64,000 nucleotides of DNA. Source: VXNE01 sp965200505. Its GTDB lineage: Bacteria; Pseudomonadota; Gammaproteobacteria; Pseudomonadales; Azotimanducaceae. The notes beneath the pieces are model-generated. The model did not search any database, had not been told where the DNA came from, and saw only the letters and a program-made list of their open reading frames with translations. The position numbers were made by a program, and so were the translations under genes. Where the stretch lies: positions 620,001 to 684,000 of the forward strand of contig OZ241343.1 of NCBI GenBank assembly GCA_965200505.1. The letters run 5' to 3'. Of this stretch, positions 34,462-42,699 are shown piece after piece (position 1 is the first letter of the stretch; each line of letters starts with the position of its first letter).

Positions 34462-35367
34462 ATGACCTTCCACATCATCGGCCACGTCACGCGGGATCGC
34501 ATCGTGTCCGGCAGCGCCACACGCGAGCAACCCGGCGGCGGTGCCCATTACGCGGCGCTCGCCCTGGCGCGCTTGGGTGCAGAGGTGGAGGTCATCACGC
34601 GACTCGCGGCCGACGACCGCACCGCCTTGTTGCGCGAACTGGGCACCGCCGGCGTCGAGATGGTGGTGCGCTTGAGCCCCGCCACCACGACGTTCGAGAA
34701 CACTTGGCTCGATGCGGCGCTCACCCGACGCACTCAGATCGTCACCGCGGTGGCGGCGCCGTTCACCGCCGCGGACTTGCCCACCGCGGACGCGGCACTC
34801 CTCCACTTGGCCCCGCTCACCGCAAGCGACATGGACACACACTTCATCGAGTGCGCCGCGGCGCGGGGCGTGGTCGCGCTAGACGCGCAAGGCATGGTGC
34901 GGCAAGTCGAGGGCGAAACTGGCGGTGGGTCAGGGCCAGTGGTGGCACGGCCGTGGGAGGATGCCGCAACCGCGCTTCGGTGGGTGAACTTCCTGAAGGT
35001 CGACGCCGGGGAGGCAGCCATGTTGACCGGCCAAGACGACCCAGTGCGCGCCGCCCGCCAATTGGCGCGGCGCTTGGGTCGCGCCCCACGCGAAGCCATC
35101 GTCAGCCTGGCCGAGCGCGGCGCCGTGATCGCATCGCCGCGACGGACGCACCACATCGCCGCACTGCCGACCACGCGGCCGGCGGATGCCACCGGCTGCG
35201 GCGACACCTTCTTCGCCGCCTACCTCCTGCGCCGCCACCGCGGTGACGAAATCCCCACGGCGGGACGCTTCGCGGCGGCTTGCGCCACGTTGACGCTGGA
35301 GCGCTTCGGCGCCTTCGCCGCGACCGAACCCGACGTGACGGCGCGTCTCACCGCGCCGGAGAGCTAA
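34462..35367 (+). CDS. PfkB-family carbohydrate kinase
   Basis: A 301-residue protein. N-terminal GHVTRDRIVSGSATREQPGGGAHYAALALARLGAEVE is the PfkB first motif (sugar site with GG), and the C-terminal DATGCGDTFFAAYLLRR is the second, with the catalytic Asp. Length fits sugar or nucleoside kinases. The sugar is unknown. It starts with ATG 34462 after GAG seven bases upstream, divergent from the hydantoinase operon with a 231-base shared spacer that shows no conspicuous operator. Confidence 0.8.
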   Translation: MTFHIIGHVTRDRIVSGSATREQPGGGAHYAALALARLGAEVEVITRLAADDRTALLRELGTAGVEMVVRLSPATTTFENTWLDAALTRRTQIVTAVAAPFTAADLPTADAALLHLAPLTASDMDTHFIECAAARGVVALDAQGMVRQVEGETGGGSGPVVARPWEDAATALRWVNFLKVDAGEAAMLTGQDDPVRAARQLARRLGRAPREAIVSLAERGAVIASPRRTHHIAALPTTRPADATGCGDTFFAAYLLRRHRGDEIPTAGRFAAACATLTLERFGAFAATEPDVTARLTAPES

Positions 35368-35377
35368 CTGGCAGCGG

Positions 35378-35537
35378 CACAGCCACAAGCCAGGAAACGC
35401 CGGCTAGACCAGCGGCCCACCCGCGCCCGTGTCGCGTGACGCCCGGTTGGCGGCGTCCGAGAGGTTGGAGAGGTTAGCTGGGAGAGCCACAGCCCCAAGC
35501 TAGGAAACGCAGGCTAGACCGGCGGCCCACCCGCGCC
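35378..35537. repeat. Pair of 50-base direct repeats, 110 bases apart
   Basis: Bases 35378-35427 and 35488-35537 agree at 46 of 50 positions and share AGGAAACGC, GGCTAGACC and GGCCCACCCGCGCC. Both lie in the spacer between the kinase gene and tRNA-Cys, and no reading frame explains them. Confidence 0.7.
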
Positions 35538-35621
35538 ATAACAAAAGAATACGCCAGTTATCTCGATACGCCCCGGGGAGCGCGAGGGGTGCCCCCTCGC
35601 AGAAAGGGAAAAAGCCACCCT

Positions 35622-35695
35622 TGGAGGCTGGAGCCGGAATCGAACCGGCGTACGCGGATTTGCAGTCCGCTGCATCACCACTCTGCCATCCAGCC
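35622..35695 (-). tRNA. tRNA-Cys (anticodon GCA)
   Basis: Acceptor GGCTGGA/TCCAGCC, anticodon stem GCGGA-CTGCAAA-TCCGC (GCA), T-arm GCCGGTTCGATTCCGGC, discriminator T and encoded CCA at 35624-35622. Length 74. It follows pgsA on the same strand by 34 bases, as in many gammaproteobacteria. Confidence 0.95.
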
Positions 35696-35729
35696 GGGCC
35701 GCGCGGAGATGCTAACACAGGCGCCGCGG

Positions 35730-36296
35730 CTACGGGCCACCGAAACCGTCGCGCAGCACCGGCCAAGCCGCCCGCAGGTACGCCACCATGGACACCAGCG
35801 TGAGCAGTGCGGCGACATAGCACAACACATAGCCAACGATCACCCAAGGCCGGTCCAGTTGCGGTGGATTCGCCAGCAGCACGACGATGGCCGTCATCTG
35901 CGCGAAGGTCTTCACCTTGGCGATCCACGACACCGCCACCAGCCCGCGCCGATTCATCTCGGCCATGAACTCGCGCAACGCGGAAACGACGATCTCGCGG
36001 CCCACGATCACCACGCCGGGCAGCGTCAGCCACAGGTTGGCGTGGGCACCGATGAGGATGACCAGCGCCGTCACGACGATGAGCTTGTCCGCCACCGGGT
36101 CGAGAAAGGCGCCGAACCGCGTCGCTTGCCCCAAACGCCGTGCCAGATAGCCATCCAGCCAATCCGTGAACGCCGCCAAGGCGAAGAGCGCGGCGGCCAA
36201 GGCGTACCACGCATCCGCGGCGACGTAAACGAGCGCGAACACCGGAATGAGGCCGATGCGCGCCACCGTGAGGAGATTGGGAAGGTTGAACGGCAT
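35730..36296 (-). CDS. pgsA: CDP-diacylglycerol-glycerol-3-phosphate 3-phosphatidyltransferase
   Basis: A 188-residue protein with the CDP-alcohol phosphotransferase motif DWLDGYLARRLGQATRFGAFLDPVADK (D-G-x2-A-R-x8-G-x3-D-x3-D form), starting MPFNLPNLLTVARI with four or five membrane spans. It makes phosphatidylglycerophosphate. Downstream of uvrC and upstream of tRNA-Cys, the syntenic position in gammaproteobacteria. ATG 36296 is the natural start. The spacing to uvrC is 49 bases. Confidence 0.9.
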   Translation of the reverse strand: MPFNLPNLLTVARIGLIPVFALVYVAADAWYALAAALFALAAFTDWLDGYLARRLGQATRFGAFLDPVADKLIVVTALVILIGAHANLWLTLPGVVIVGREIVVSALREFMAEMNRRGLVAVSWIAKVKTFAQMTAIVVLLANPPQLDRPWVIVGYVLCYVAALLTLVSMVAYLRAAWPVLRDGFGGP

Positions 36297-36345
36297 CGTC
36301 GGCTGCTTTCGCGCCCAACCGATTATAGCTTGGCCTCGGCCGCCC

Positions 36346-38172
36346 TCAGGCCGGGTGCAGTGCGCCGTACACCGCTTCCGCCAACTTCCGGCTCACCCCC
36401 GGCGCCTTGGCGATCTCCTCCACGCTCGCGCCCTTGATGGAGGCCACCGAGCCGAAGTGGGCCAACAGCTCGCGCTTGCGCTTGGGCCCCACGCCGGCGA
36501 TGCCATCCAGCTCCGAGCGGCGCGGCCGTTTGCCGCGTCGACCCCGATGCCCGGTGATGGCGAAGCGATGCGCCTCGTCACGCACCTGCTGCAGCAAGTG
36601 CATGGCGCCCCCGGCCGGCGGCAGCGCCGCCTCACCCTGCCCCGCGATCAGCACCTTCTCCAAGCCCGGCTTGCGCGACGGCCCCTTGGCGATACCGACC
36701 ACGCAGGCACCCTCGACCTGGAGCTCTTGCAGCACCCGCGTCGCCCGCGCCAACTGGCCCTGTCCGCCGTCCACCACCAGCACGTCCGGAAACGGCGCCT
36801 CGCCTTGTTTGAGGCGCCGGTAGCGGCGCCGCAGCGTTTGCTCCATCGCCGCGAAATCGTCCCCCGCCGCCACGCCTTCCACGTTGAACCGCCGGTAGTC
36901 GGACTTCAGCGGCCCGTTCACGTCAAAGACGACGCAGGAAGCCACGGTCTCGTCGCCGGCCGTGTGGCTCACGTCGAAGCACTCGATGCGCTGCGGCACG
37001 TCGTCCAAGCCCAGCGCTTCGGCCAGATCGACGAACCGGGCGAAGACGTTGCGGCGCGAGGCCGCATACGAGGCGAGCGCCAGTTCGGCGTTCTCCGTGG
37101 CCATTTCGCGCCACCGCGCGGCGCGGCCTTTGGCGCCACCGGACACCTTGACGCGGCGTCCGGCCTGCTCGCTCAGGGCTTCGGCCAAGAGCGTCCGTTC
37201 GTCCACCGGCACCGCGGCGACCACCCGCCGCGGCAGCTCCCGTTTCGCGCTGCCGAAGTAGTACTGCGACAGAAACGCCGACAGGAGTTCCGGCGCCGGG
37301 GCGTCCAGTTCGTTCTTGGGGAACCAAGCGCGCTGCCCCAGCATCCGCCCATCGCGCACGAACAAGCCCTGCACGCAAGCGTGGCCCGCCGCCGCGGCCA
37401 CCCCGAAGGCGTCCACGTCGCCGCCGGCGCCATGCACGTACTGGCTCTCCTGCACACGCTGCAGGTGGCTGATCTGGTCCCGGTAGCGCGCCGCGCGCTC
37501 GAATTGAAGCGCCGCCGCCGCGGCTTCCATCTTGCGCCCGAACTCGCGCAGCACTTCCGCGCTGGCGCCTTCCAGGAACAACACCGCCAGACGCACGTCC
37601 TCGGCATATTGGCCGGGCGGGATGTTGCCCACGCAGGGTGCGCTGCAGCGGCGGATCTGGTGTTGCAGGCAAGGCCGCGAGCGGTTGCGGAAGAAGGTGT
37701 CCTCACACGAGCGGATGCGGAACACCCGCTGCAGCAGGTTCAGGCTGTCGCGCACCGCGTAGGCGCTGGGGAAGGGGCCAAAGTACCGCCCGGGCTTGCC
37801 GCGGGCGCCGCGATGGAAGGCCAGGCGCGGGAACTCATGTTCGGTCAAATGGATGTAGGGGTAGGACTTGTCGTCGCGCAACACGACGTTGTACGGCGGC
37901 CGCTCGGCCTTGACGAGGCTCTGCTCCAACAAGAGCGCCTCGGTTTCGCTGCGCGTGACCGTGACGTCGATGGCGTCGACGCGGGCCACCAACGCCATGG
38001 TCTTGGCCGTGAGGCCGGAGGCGCGGAAGTAGGACGTGACGCGCGCTTTGAGGTTCCGCGCCTTGCCCACGTACAGCACGGCGCGATCTGCGTCGAGCAT
38101 CCGATACACGCCAGGCTTCTTGGTGAGCGAGGCGAGGAAGGGCTCCGGGTCGAACCGCTCGGGGGACGCCAT
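36346..38172 (-). CDS. uvrC: Excinuclease ABC subunit C
   Basis: A 608-residue protein, normal length. The GIY-YIG domain is at the N-terminus: KKPGVYRMLDADRAVLYVGKARNLKARVTSYF. The UvrB-binding UvrC coiled coil follows (FGRKMEAAAAALQFERAARYRDQI), then the RNase H-like C-terminal nuclease with ECFDVSHTAGDETVASCVVF and FPDVLVVDGGQGQ, and helix-hairpin-helix motifs at the end (LDGIAGVGPKRKRELLAHFGSV). It performs dual incision in nucleotide excision repair. It lies in the uvrY-uvrC-pgsA order and begins 95 bases after uvrY. Confidence 0.95.
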   Translation of the reverse strand: MASPERFDPEPFLASLTKKPGVYRMLDADRAVLYVGKARNLKARVTSYFRASGLTAKTMALVARVDAIDVTVTRSETEALLLEQSLVKAERPPYNVVLRDDKSYPYIHLTEHEFPRLAFHRGARGKPGRYFGPFPSAYAVRDSLNLLQRVFRIRSCEDTFFRNRSRPCLQHQIRRCSAPCVGNIPPGQYAEDVRLAVLFLEGASAEVLREFGRKMEAAAAALQFERAARYRDQISHLQRVQESQYVHGAGGDVDAFGVAAAAGHACVQGLFVRDGRMLGQRAWFPKNELDAPAPELLSAFLSQYYFGSAKRELPRRVVAAVPVDERTLLAEALSEQAGRRVKVSGGAKGRAARWREMATENAELALASYAASRRNVFARFVDLAEALGLDDVPQRIECFDVSHTAGDETVASCVVFDVNGPLKSDYRRFNVEGVAAGDDFAAMEQTLRRRYRRLKQGEAPFPDVLVVDGGQGQLARATRVLQELQVEGACVVGIAKGPSRKPGLEKVLIAGQGEAALPPAGGAMHLLQQVRDEAHRFAITGHRGRRGKRPRRSELDGIAGVGPKRKRELLAHFGSVASIKGASVEEIAKAPGVSRKLAEAVYGALHPA

Positions 38173-38267
38173 CCCCGCAATATACGGCGGTGTTCGTCAA
38201 CGAGGCAACGCCGGCGTGGGCGCGGGCCAGCAATGGCGGCCGGGCGGTTCGACCCTGTGCGGGCTGT

Positions 38268-39053
38268 TCAGGCGCCCCTGGCGGCAGACGCCTCCGCCGC
38301 GTCCGGATCGCCCCGGCCGCGCCCGGGCGCTGCCAATGGACCCGCCGGCGCGCCTGCGTTCGGAGGGTTCGGCACCATTTCAAGGCTTGGCAACGACGCC
38401 GACGGTGCGCCAATGGCGACCATGCCGTGGCGCACGGCCAACAGCGCCAGTTCCACGTCGCTCGACACGTTCAACTTCTCGAAGATGCGGTAGCGGTAGC
38501 TGTTCACGGTTTTGGGGCTCAGGTGCAAATGCTCGGAGATGTCCTGCACACGCTGGCAATTGACGACCATGAGCGTGATCTGCATCTCGCGGCTGGAGAG
38601 TAAGTCGAACGGGCATGGCATCGTGTCCTCGAACGAGCGCAACGCCAATTGCTGTGCCACGTCGGCGCTGACAAAGCGCTGTCCGCCGGCCGCCCGGCGC
38701 ACCCCCGTGACCAGTTCCGGGATGCCGGAGGTCTTGGTGACATAGCCGCTGGCCCCAGCCTTCAGCGCCTGCGACGGATACGGCTCTTCCCGGCGCGCGG
38801 TGAGCACCACGACGCGGATGTCTCCATCCAAGCGGATGATGCGCCGCGTCGCCTCAAGCCCGCCGATGCCCGGCATCGACAAGTCCATGAGCACGACATG
38901 CGGCTTGGCGTCCCGGCACAGTTCCACCGCCCGTTCGCCGCAATCCGCGTCTCCGACCACCTCGAACGATTCCTCGTCTTCCAACAGCCGCGCCAAGCCC
39001 TTGCGGAACAACTCGTGGTCGTCCGCGATGAGTATGCGAATCATCTCTGCCAT
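38268..39053 (-). CDS. uvrY: Two-component response regulator, GacA/UvrY family
   Basis: A 261-residue protein. The REC domain begins IRILIADDHELFRKGL and has the acceptor Asp in VVLMDLSMPG and the switch Lys in SGYVTK. The LuxR-type HTH is LLSSREMQITLMVVNCQRVQDI and LHLSPKTVNSYRYRIFEKL. Compared with GacA/UvrY (about 215 residues), it has an extra 45-residue Pro/Ala/Gly tail (NPPNAGAPAGPL...) with no known function. The family activates small RNA genes (csrB-like) in response to BarA/GacS; none was seen here. ATG 39053 follows GGGGGG closely; ATG 39044 is an alternative. Two dyad sites lie upstream at 39150-39193. Confidence 0.85.
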   Translation of the reverse strand: MAEMIRILIADDHELFRKGLARLLEDEESFEVVGDADCGERAVELCRDAKPHVVLMDLSMPGIGGLEATRRIIRLDGDIRVVVLTARREEPYPSQALKAGASGYVTKTSGIPELVTGVRRAAGGQRFVSADVAQQLALRSFEDTMPCPFDLLSSREMQITLMVVNCQRVQDISEHLHLSPKTVNSYRYRIFEKLNVSSDVELALLAVRHGMVAIGAPSASLPSLEMVPNPPNAGAPAGPLAAPGRGRGDPDAAEASAARGA

Positions 39054-39149
39054 CCCCCCAAAGTGTGTCGCTTGATGTCGCCAACCTTAAAGAACGGGGT
39101 GCCGGGAAGAAAGGCGCGGATGGCTCGCTTGGGAATATCTCCATTTTCC

Positions 39150-39193
39150 GATATCACCGTGATATCACTTTCCTTACATCACCGTGATATCAC
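39150..39193 (-). promoter_or_regulatory. Two operator-like dyads upstream of uvrY
   Basis: GATATCACCGTGATATCAC at 39150-39168 contains the perfect inverted repeat GATATCAC-C-GTGATATC. A near-copy CATCACCGTGATATCAC lies at 39177-39193, 25 bases further on. Both include GTGATATCAC. Placement about 100-140 bases from the uvrY start and after the gcdH stop fits a regulator binding upstream of the uvrY promoter. Confidence 0.6.
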
Positions 39194-39236
39194 CGGCGTG
39201 TCGAGGACTCGCGCCTTCTGCCGGGCGCGGGGGGCG

Positions 39237-40421
39237 TCAGGCGCCGGTGAACGCCTGCAGCCCCGTTTGCGCGCGGCCCAGAATCAATGCGTGGATGTCG
39301 TGCGTGCCCTCGTAGGTATTCACCGTCTCCAAGTTCATCAGGTGGCGGATGACGTGGTATTCGTCCGAAATGCCGTTGCCGCCGTGCATGTCCCGCGCCA
39401 TGCGGGCCACTTCCAGCGCCTTGCCGCAGTTGTTGCGCTTCATCAGCGAGATGCTCTCCACGGCTAGGCGGCCGGCGTCGAAGAGGCGCCCCATCCGCAG
39501 ACACCCCTGCAAGCCGAGGGCGATCTCGGTTTGCATGTCGGCGAGCTTCTTCTGCACCAGTTGGTTGGCGGCGAGTGGGCGGCCAAACTGCTCGCGATCC
39601 AAGACGTACCGCCGGGCGGCGTGCCAGCAGAACTCGGCGGCGCCCATCGCGCCCCACGCAATGCCGTAGCGGGCGCGATTCAGGCAGCCGAACGGGCCAC
39701 CCAGGCCACGCGCGCCGGGGAGCAGGTTGTCGGCCGGGATGCGCACCTCATCGAGGACGATCTGGCCGGTGGCGGAGGCGCGCATGCTCATCTTGCCCTC
39801 GATGCGGGGCGTGCTGAGGCCGGGTGTGGGCCGTTCGACCAGAAAGCCGCGGATGTCGCCATCGAGCTTCGCCCACACCAAGGCGACATCGGCGATGGGG
39901 GCGTTGGTGATCCAAGTTTTGGCGCCGTTCAAGACGAACTCGTCGCCATCGCGCACGGCGCGTGACGTCATGCCGCCCGGGTCTGAACCGTGATCCGGCT
40001 CCGTCAGGCCGAAGCACCCGACCCATTCCCCGGAGGCGAGCTTCGGCAGATAGCGTTCGCGCTGCGCCTCGGTGCCGTAGGCGTGGATGGGATGCATCAC
40101 CAGCGACGATTGCACGCTCATGGCCGAGCGGTAGCCGCTGTCCACCCGCTCAACTTCCCGCGCCATCAGGCCGTAAACGACGTAGGAAGCGCCGGCGCAG
40201 CCGTACTTGGGCGGGAGCGTGGCGCCGAGCAGCCCCAACGCGCCCATTTCGGTCATGATCTCGCGGTCGAACCGTTCGCGCCGGTTGGCCTCCAAGGCGC
40301 GGGGCATGAGCCGCTCCTGCGCGTACGCATGGGCCGCGTCCCGCGCCAGACGCTCCTCCTCGGTGAGCTGATCCTCCAATAGGAAGGGGTCGTCCCAAAC
40401 AAATGTCGCCCGCTCGGCCAT
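39237..40421 (-). CDS. gcdH: Glutaryl-CoA dehydrogenase / acyl-CoA dehydrogenase
   Basis: A 394-residue protein. Acyl-CoA dehydrogenase N-terminal and middle domains: EVERVDSGYRSAMSVQSSLVMHPI (the substrate-binding arginine stretch of glutaryl-CoA dehydrogenases), CFGLTEPDHGSDPGGM and TWITNAPIADVALVWAK. The C-terminal domain has RYVLDREQFGRPLAANQLVQKKLADM and VNTYEGTHDIHALILGRAQ, with the catalytic Glu in YEGT. It converts glutaryl-CoA to crotonyl-CoA with electron transfer to ETF. ATG 40421 is preceded by GGGGAG. It stands alone on this strand. Confidence 0.9.
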   Translation of the reverse strand: MAERATFVWDDPFLLEDQLTEEERLARDAAHAYAQERLMPRALEANRRERFDREIMTEMGALGLLGATLPPKYGCAGASYVVYGLMAREVERVDSGYRSAMSVQSSLVMHPIHAYGTEAQRERYLPKLASGEWVGCFGLTEPDHGSDPGGMTSRAVRDGDEFVLNGAKTWITNAPIADVALVWAKLDGDIRGFLVERPTPGLSTPRIEGKMSMRASATGQIVLDEVRIPADNLLPGARGLGGPFGCLNRARYGIAWGAMGAAEFCWHAARRYVLDREQFGRPLAANQLVQKKLADMQTEIALGLQGCLRMGRLFDAGRLAVESISLMKRNNCGKALEVARMARDMHGGNGISDEYHVIRHLMNLETVNTYEGTHDIHALILGRAQTGLQAFTGA

Positions 40422-40521
40422 TGCGTCTCCCCCTATGTGAGGAAGCAAGGCTAATGCATGGCCCACAGTTTATGCAAAGGTGGCCCACAGGTTGTTGGCG
40501 GGGTTATCCCCAAGCTGCGCG

Positions 40522-40543
40522 GCGGTGGTGGCCGCACCACCGC
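40522..40543. other. Strong intergenic hairpin
   Basis: GCGGTGGTG and CACCACCGC form a nine-base stem around GCCG, upstream of both gcdH and the 40596 ATPase gene. No T-run follows on either strand, so a terminator is not clear; a regulatory or transcript-stabilising role is possible. Two copies of TGGCCCACAG are nearby (40459 and 40481). Confidence 0.45.
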
Positions 40544-40566
40544 GTGACACGATTTAACTTGTAATT

Positions 40567-40583
40567 TGAACGGCAACCGTTCA
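40567..40583 (+). promoter_or_regulatory. Operator-like dyad before the 40596 gene
   Basis: TGAACGG-CAA-CCGTTCA is a perfect seven-base inverted repeat, 12 bases upstream of the ATG and next to an A/T-rich promoter-like stretch. The pattern resembles sites of TetR-type repressors, but no regulator gene is in the window. Confidence 0.45.
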
Positions 40584-40595
40584 TATTTCAATGCA

Positions 40596-41768
40596 ATGGA
40601 CGTGCCTCGAACAAGTCACCTGCGGCAGCTCAAGCTGCTCTTTCGCGAGTTTCCGGTGGTCGCGCTGCTCGGTGCGCGACAGGTGGGCAAATCGACCCTC
40701 GCCCGACAACTTGCGACCTCCCGGCGCGGCCCCGTGACATGGTTCGACTTGGAGGATCCCATCGACCTCGCCCGTTTGGCGGATCCGGGGTTGGAACTCC
40801 GGCCCTTGCGCGGGTTGGTGGTGCTAGACGAAATCCAGCGGCTGCCCGACCTCTTCCCCTTGCTGCGGGTACTGGCCGACCGGCCACGCACGCCGGCACG
40901 ATTTCTGGTGCTTGGCAGCGCTTCCCCGGAACTGCTCCGACAAACCTCCGAGACCCTCGCCGGGCGGGTGGCGTTCCACGAACTCGATGGCTTCGGCCTC
41001 AAGGAAGTGCGGGACTTGGAGCGCTTGTGGTTGCGCGGCGGCTTTCCACTTTCCTACCTGGCCCGCTCCGGCGCGGCGAGTCGGCGTTGGCGCGACGGGT
41101 TCATCCGCACCTTCCTGACGCGAGACATCCCAGAACTCGGCAGCCTGGCGCCCGCCGCCACCCTGCGCCGCTTCTGGTCCATGCTGGCGCATTGGCACGG
41201 GCAGCGCTGGAATGGCGGCGAGTTCGGCCGCGCCTTCGGCATCTCGCACACCACCGTGCGCCGCTACCTGGACGCCTTGACCTCGGTGTTCGCCGTGCGG
41301 CAGTTGCCCCCTTGGCACGAGAACATCGCCAAGCGGCAAGTGCGCTCGCCCAAGGTGTATGTGAACGACTCGGGCATCCTCCACGCGCTCTTGGGGCTCA
41401 CTTCCCGGGAGGAAGTCGTCTCGCATCCCAAGGTGGGCGCGTCTTGGGAGGGGTTCGTCATCGGGCAAGTCATCCAGTTGCTGGCGGTGCGCCCGGAGCA
41501 GTGCTTCCATTGGGCCACCCATGCCGGGGCTGAACTCGATCTCTTGGTGACGGCCGGCGGGCGGCGCTTCGGCTTCGAGGTGAAGCGCGCCGAAGCGCCG
41601 CGGCTCACCCGTTCGATGCGTTCGGCCTTCGAAACGCTCAACCTAGAGCATCTGGATGTGATTCACGCCGGCACCGAGCGCTACCTGATGGCGCCGAGGG
41701 TACGCGCCCTGCCTGCCATGAACCTCACCACGGCGTTGAAGCCCTTGCGCGGCCATGGCCATGCTTGA
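40596..41768 (+). CDS. ATP-binding protein, AAA_14/DUF4143 family
   Basis: A 390-residue protein. Walker A is ALLGARQVGKSTLARQL and Walker B is LRGLVVLDEIQRLPDLF; arginine-containing sensor LVLGSASPELLRQTSETLAGRV follows. The DUF4143 part contains THAGAELDLLVTAGGRRFGFEVKRAEAPRL, a PD-(D/E)XK-like E-V-K pattern. ATG 40596 is used; longer TTG and out-of-frame ATG codons exist upstream. The family is widespread and poorly understood. It resembles the window's other member at 7678-8811 in design but not closely in sequence. Here it may be under control of the dyad at 40567. Confidence 0.8.
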   Translation: MDVPRTSHLRQLKLLFREFPVVALLGARQVGKSTLARQLATSRRGPVTWFDLEDPIDLARLADPGLELRPLRGLVVLDEIQRLPDLFPLLRVLADRPRTPARFLVLGSASPELLRQTSETLAGRVAFHELDGFGLKEVRDLERLWLRGGFPLSYLARSGAASRRWRDGFIRTFLTRDIPELGSLAPAATLRRFWSMLAHWHGQRWNGGEFGRAFGISHTTVRRYLDALTSVFAVRQLPPWHENIAKRQVRSPKVYVNDSGILHALLGLTSREEVVSHPKVGASWEGFVIGQVIQLLAVRPEQCFHWATHAGAELDLLVTAGGRRFGFEVKRAEAPRLTRSMRSAFETLNLEHLDVIHAGTERYLMAPRVRALPAMNLTTALKPLRGHGHA

Positions 41769-41852
41769 GGCCCACCGCGGCTGACTTGACGCGGGGCAGC
41801 GCCGGCAGCGGCTTCGTCAACCGGCATCCGGCGCCGCGCCGAACAGCCCTCG

Positions 41853-42683
41853 TCAAGGGCGCGGTGCGGCGGCGGTGAGCGTCAGCGCTTCTCGCAGCAT
41901 CTCGGCACGAGCCCGGGCGGCTTCCACAAAGCCCGGCCCGGGCTCCGCGAAGATGATGCTGCGGGATGCATTGACCAAGAGGCCGCGCCCCGTCGCGTCC
42001 CGTCCCGCGGCCAGCACCGCGTTCAAGTCTCCGCCTTGGGCGCCAACGCCGGGCACGAGGAACGGCAAATCGCCGGCGGCGCGGCGGGCGGCGGCGAGGG
42101 CCTCCGGAAACGTGGCGCCCAGCACCAGCAGCAAATCATCCGCGTCGCGCTCGCGGGCCGCCCGCGCGATGCGCAGGTACAGGGGATCGCCTTCGGGGTG
42201 ATCCTGCAGCCACCCGCCCCCTGGGTTGCTGGTGCGACACAGGAGGGCGACGCCGCGGCCGTCATAGCGGCGATAGGGCTCGATGCTGTCCCAGCCAAGC
42301 AGCGGATTCACTGTCACGCCATCCACGCCGTAACGGGTGAACGCTTCCTCGGCGTAGCGCTCCGCCGTCGAGCCCACATCGCCGCGCTTGGCGTCCAGCA
42401 ACACCGGCACGTCCGGATGCGCCGCGTGGATGTGCGCGACGAGGGCTTCAAGGTCGCCCTCCGCCCGCGCCGCGGCGAAGCAGGCGATCTGCGGCTTGAA
42501 CGCGCAGGCCAGGTGCGCCGTGGCATCGACGATGGCACGGCAGAAGTCTAAGACCGGGCGGCGGCTCTCCGGCACACAAGCGCGCACTTGGGCCAAGTGT
42601 GGGTCCAACCCCACGCAGAGCATGGCGCCGGAACGCTCCCAAGCGCGTCGCAGCTGCTCCCGGAAAGGCGGCCGGGCGCTCAA
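41853..42683 (-). CDS. pyrF: Orotidine 5'-phosphate decarboxylase (type 2)
   Basis: About 276 residues from a TTG start at 42683. The catalytic segment is PVLLDAKRGDVGSTAERYAEE (D-x-K-x2-D); the beta-strand LCVGLDPHL lies near the N-terminus and VPGVGAQGGDL near the C-terminus. It decarboxylates OMP to UMP. In-frame ATG codons are either upstream inside the SDR gene, at 42779, or too far downstream, so TTG 42683 (LSARPPFREQLRRAW) is chosen as it gives the usual N-terminal helix and no overlap; confidence in the start is low. Confidence 0.85.
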   Translation of the reverse strand: MSARPPFREQLRRAWERSGAMLCVGLDPHLAQVRACVPESRRPVLDFCRAIVDATAHLACAFKPQIACFAAARAEGDLEALVAHIHAAHPDVPVLLDAKRGDVGSTAERYAEEAFTRYGVDGVTVNPLLGWDSIEPYRRYDGRGVALLCRTSNPGGGWLQDHPEGDPLYLRIARAARERDADDLLLVLGATFPEALAAARRAAGDLPFLVPGVGAQGGDLNAVLAAGRDATGRGLLVNASRSIIFAEPGPGFVEAARARAEMLREALTLTAAAPRP

Positions 42684-42699
42684 GGCAGGGTGCGGTCGC

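Noticed and set aside
36247..38493. 748-codon plus-strand frame over uvrC
   Set aside because: uvrC on the minus strand has full family motifs; the opposite frame has none.
38190..38603. Small plus-strand frame over uvrY's 3' end
   Set aside because: It is antisense to the response regulator's HTH and has no motif.
40459..40560. Replication origin-like region with TTATCCCCA
   Set aside because: Only one imperfect DnaA-like box was seen, and no dnaA, dnaN or A/T-rich unwinding region is present.
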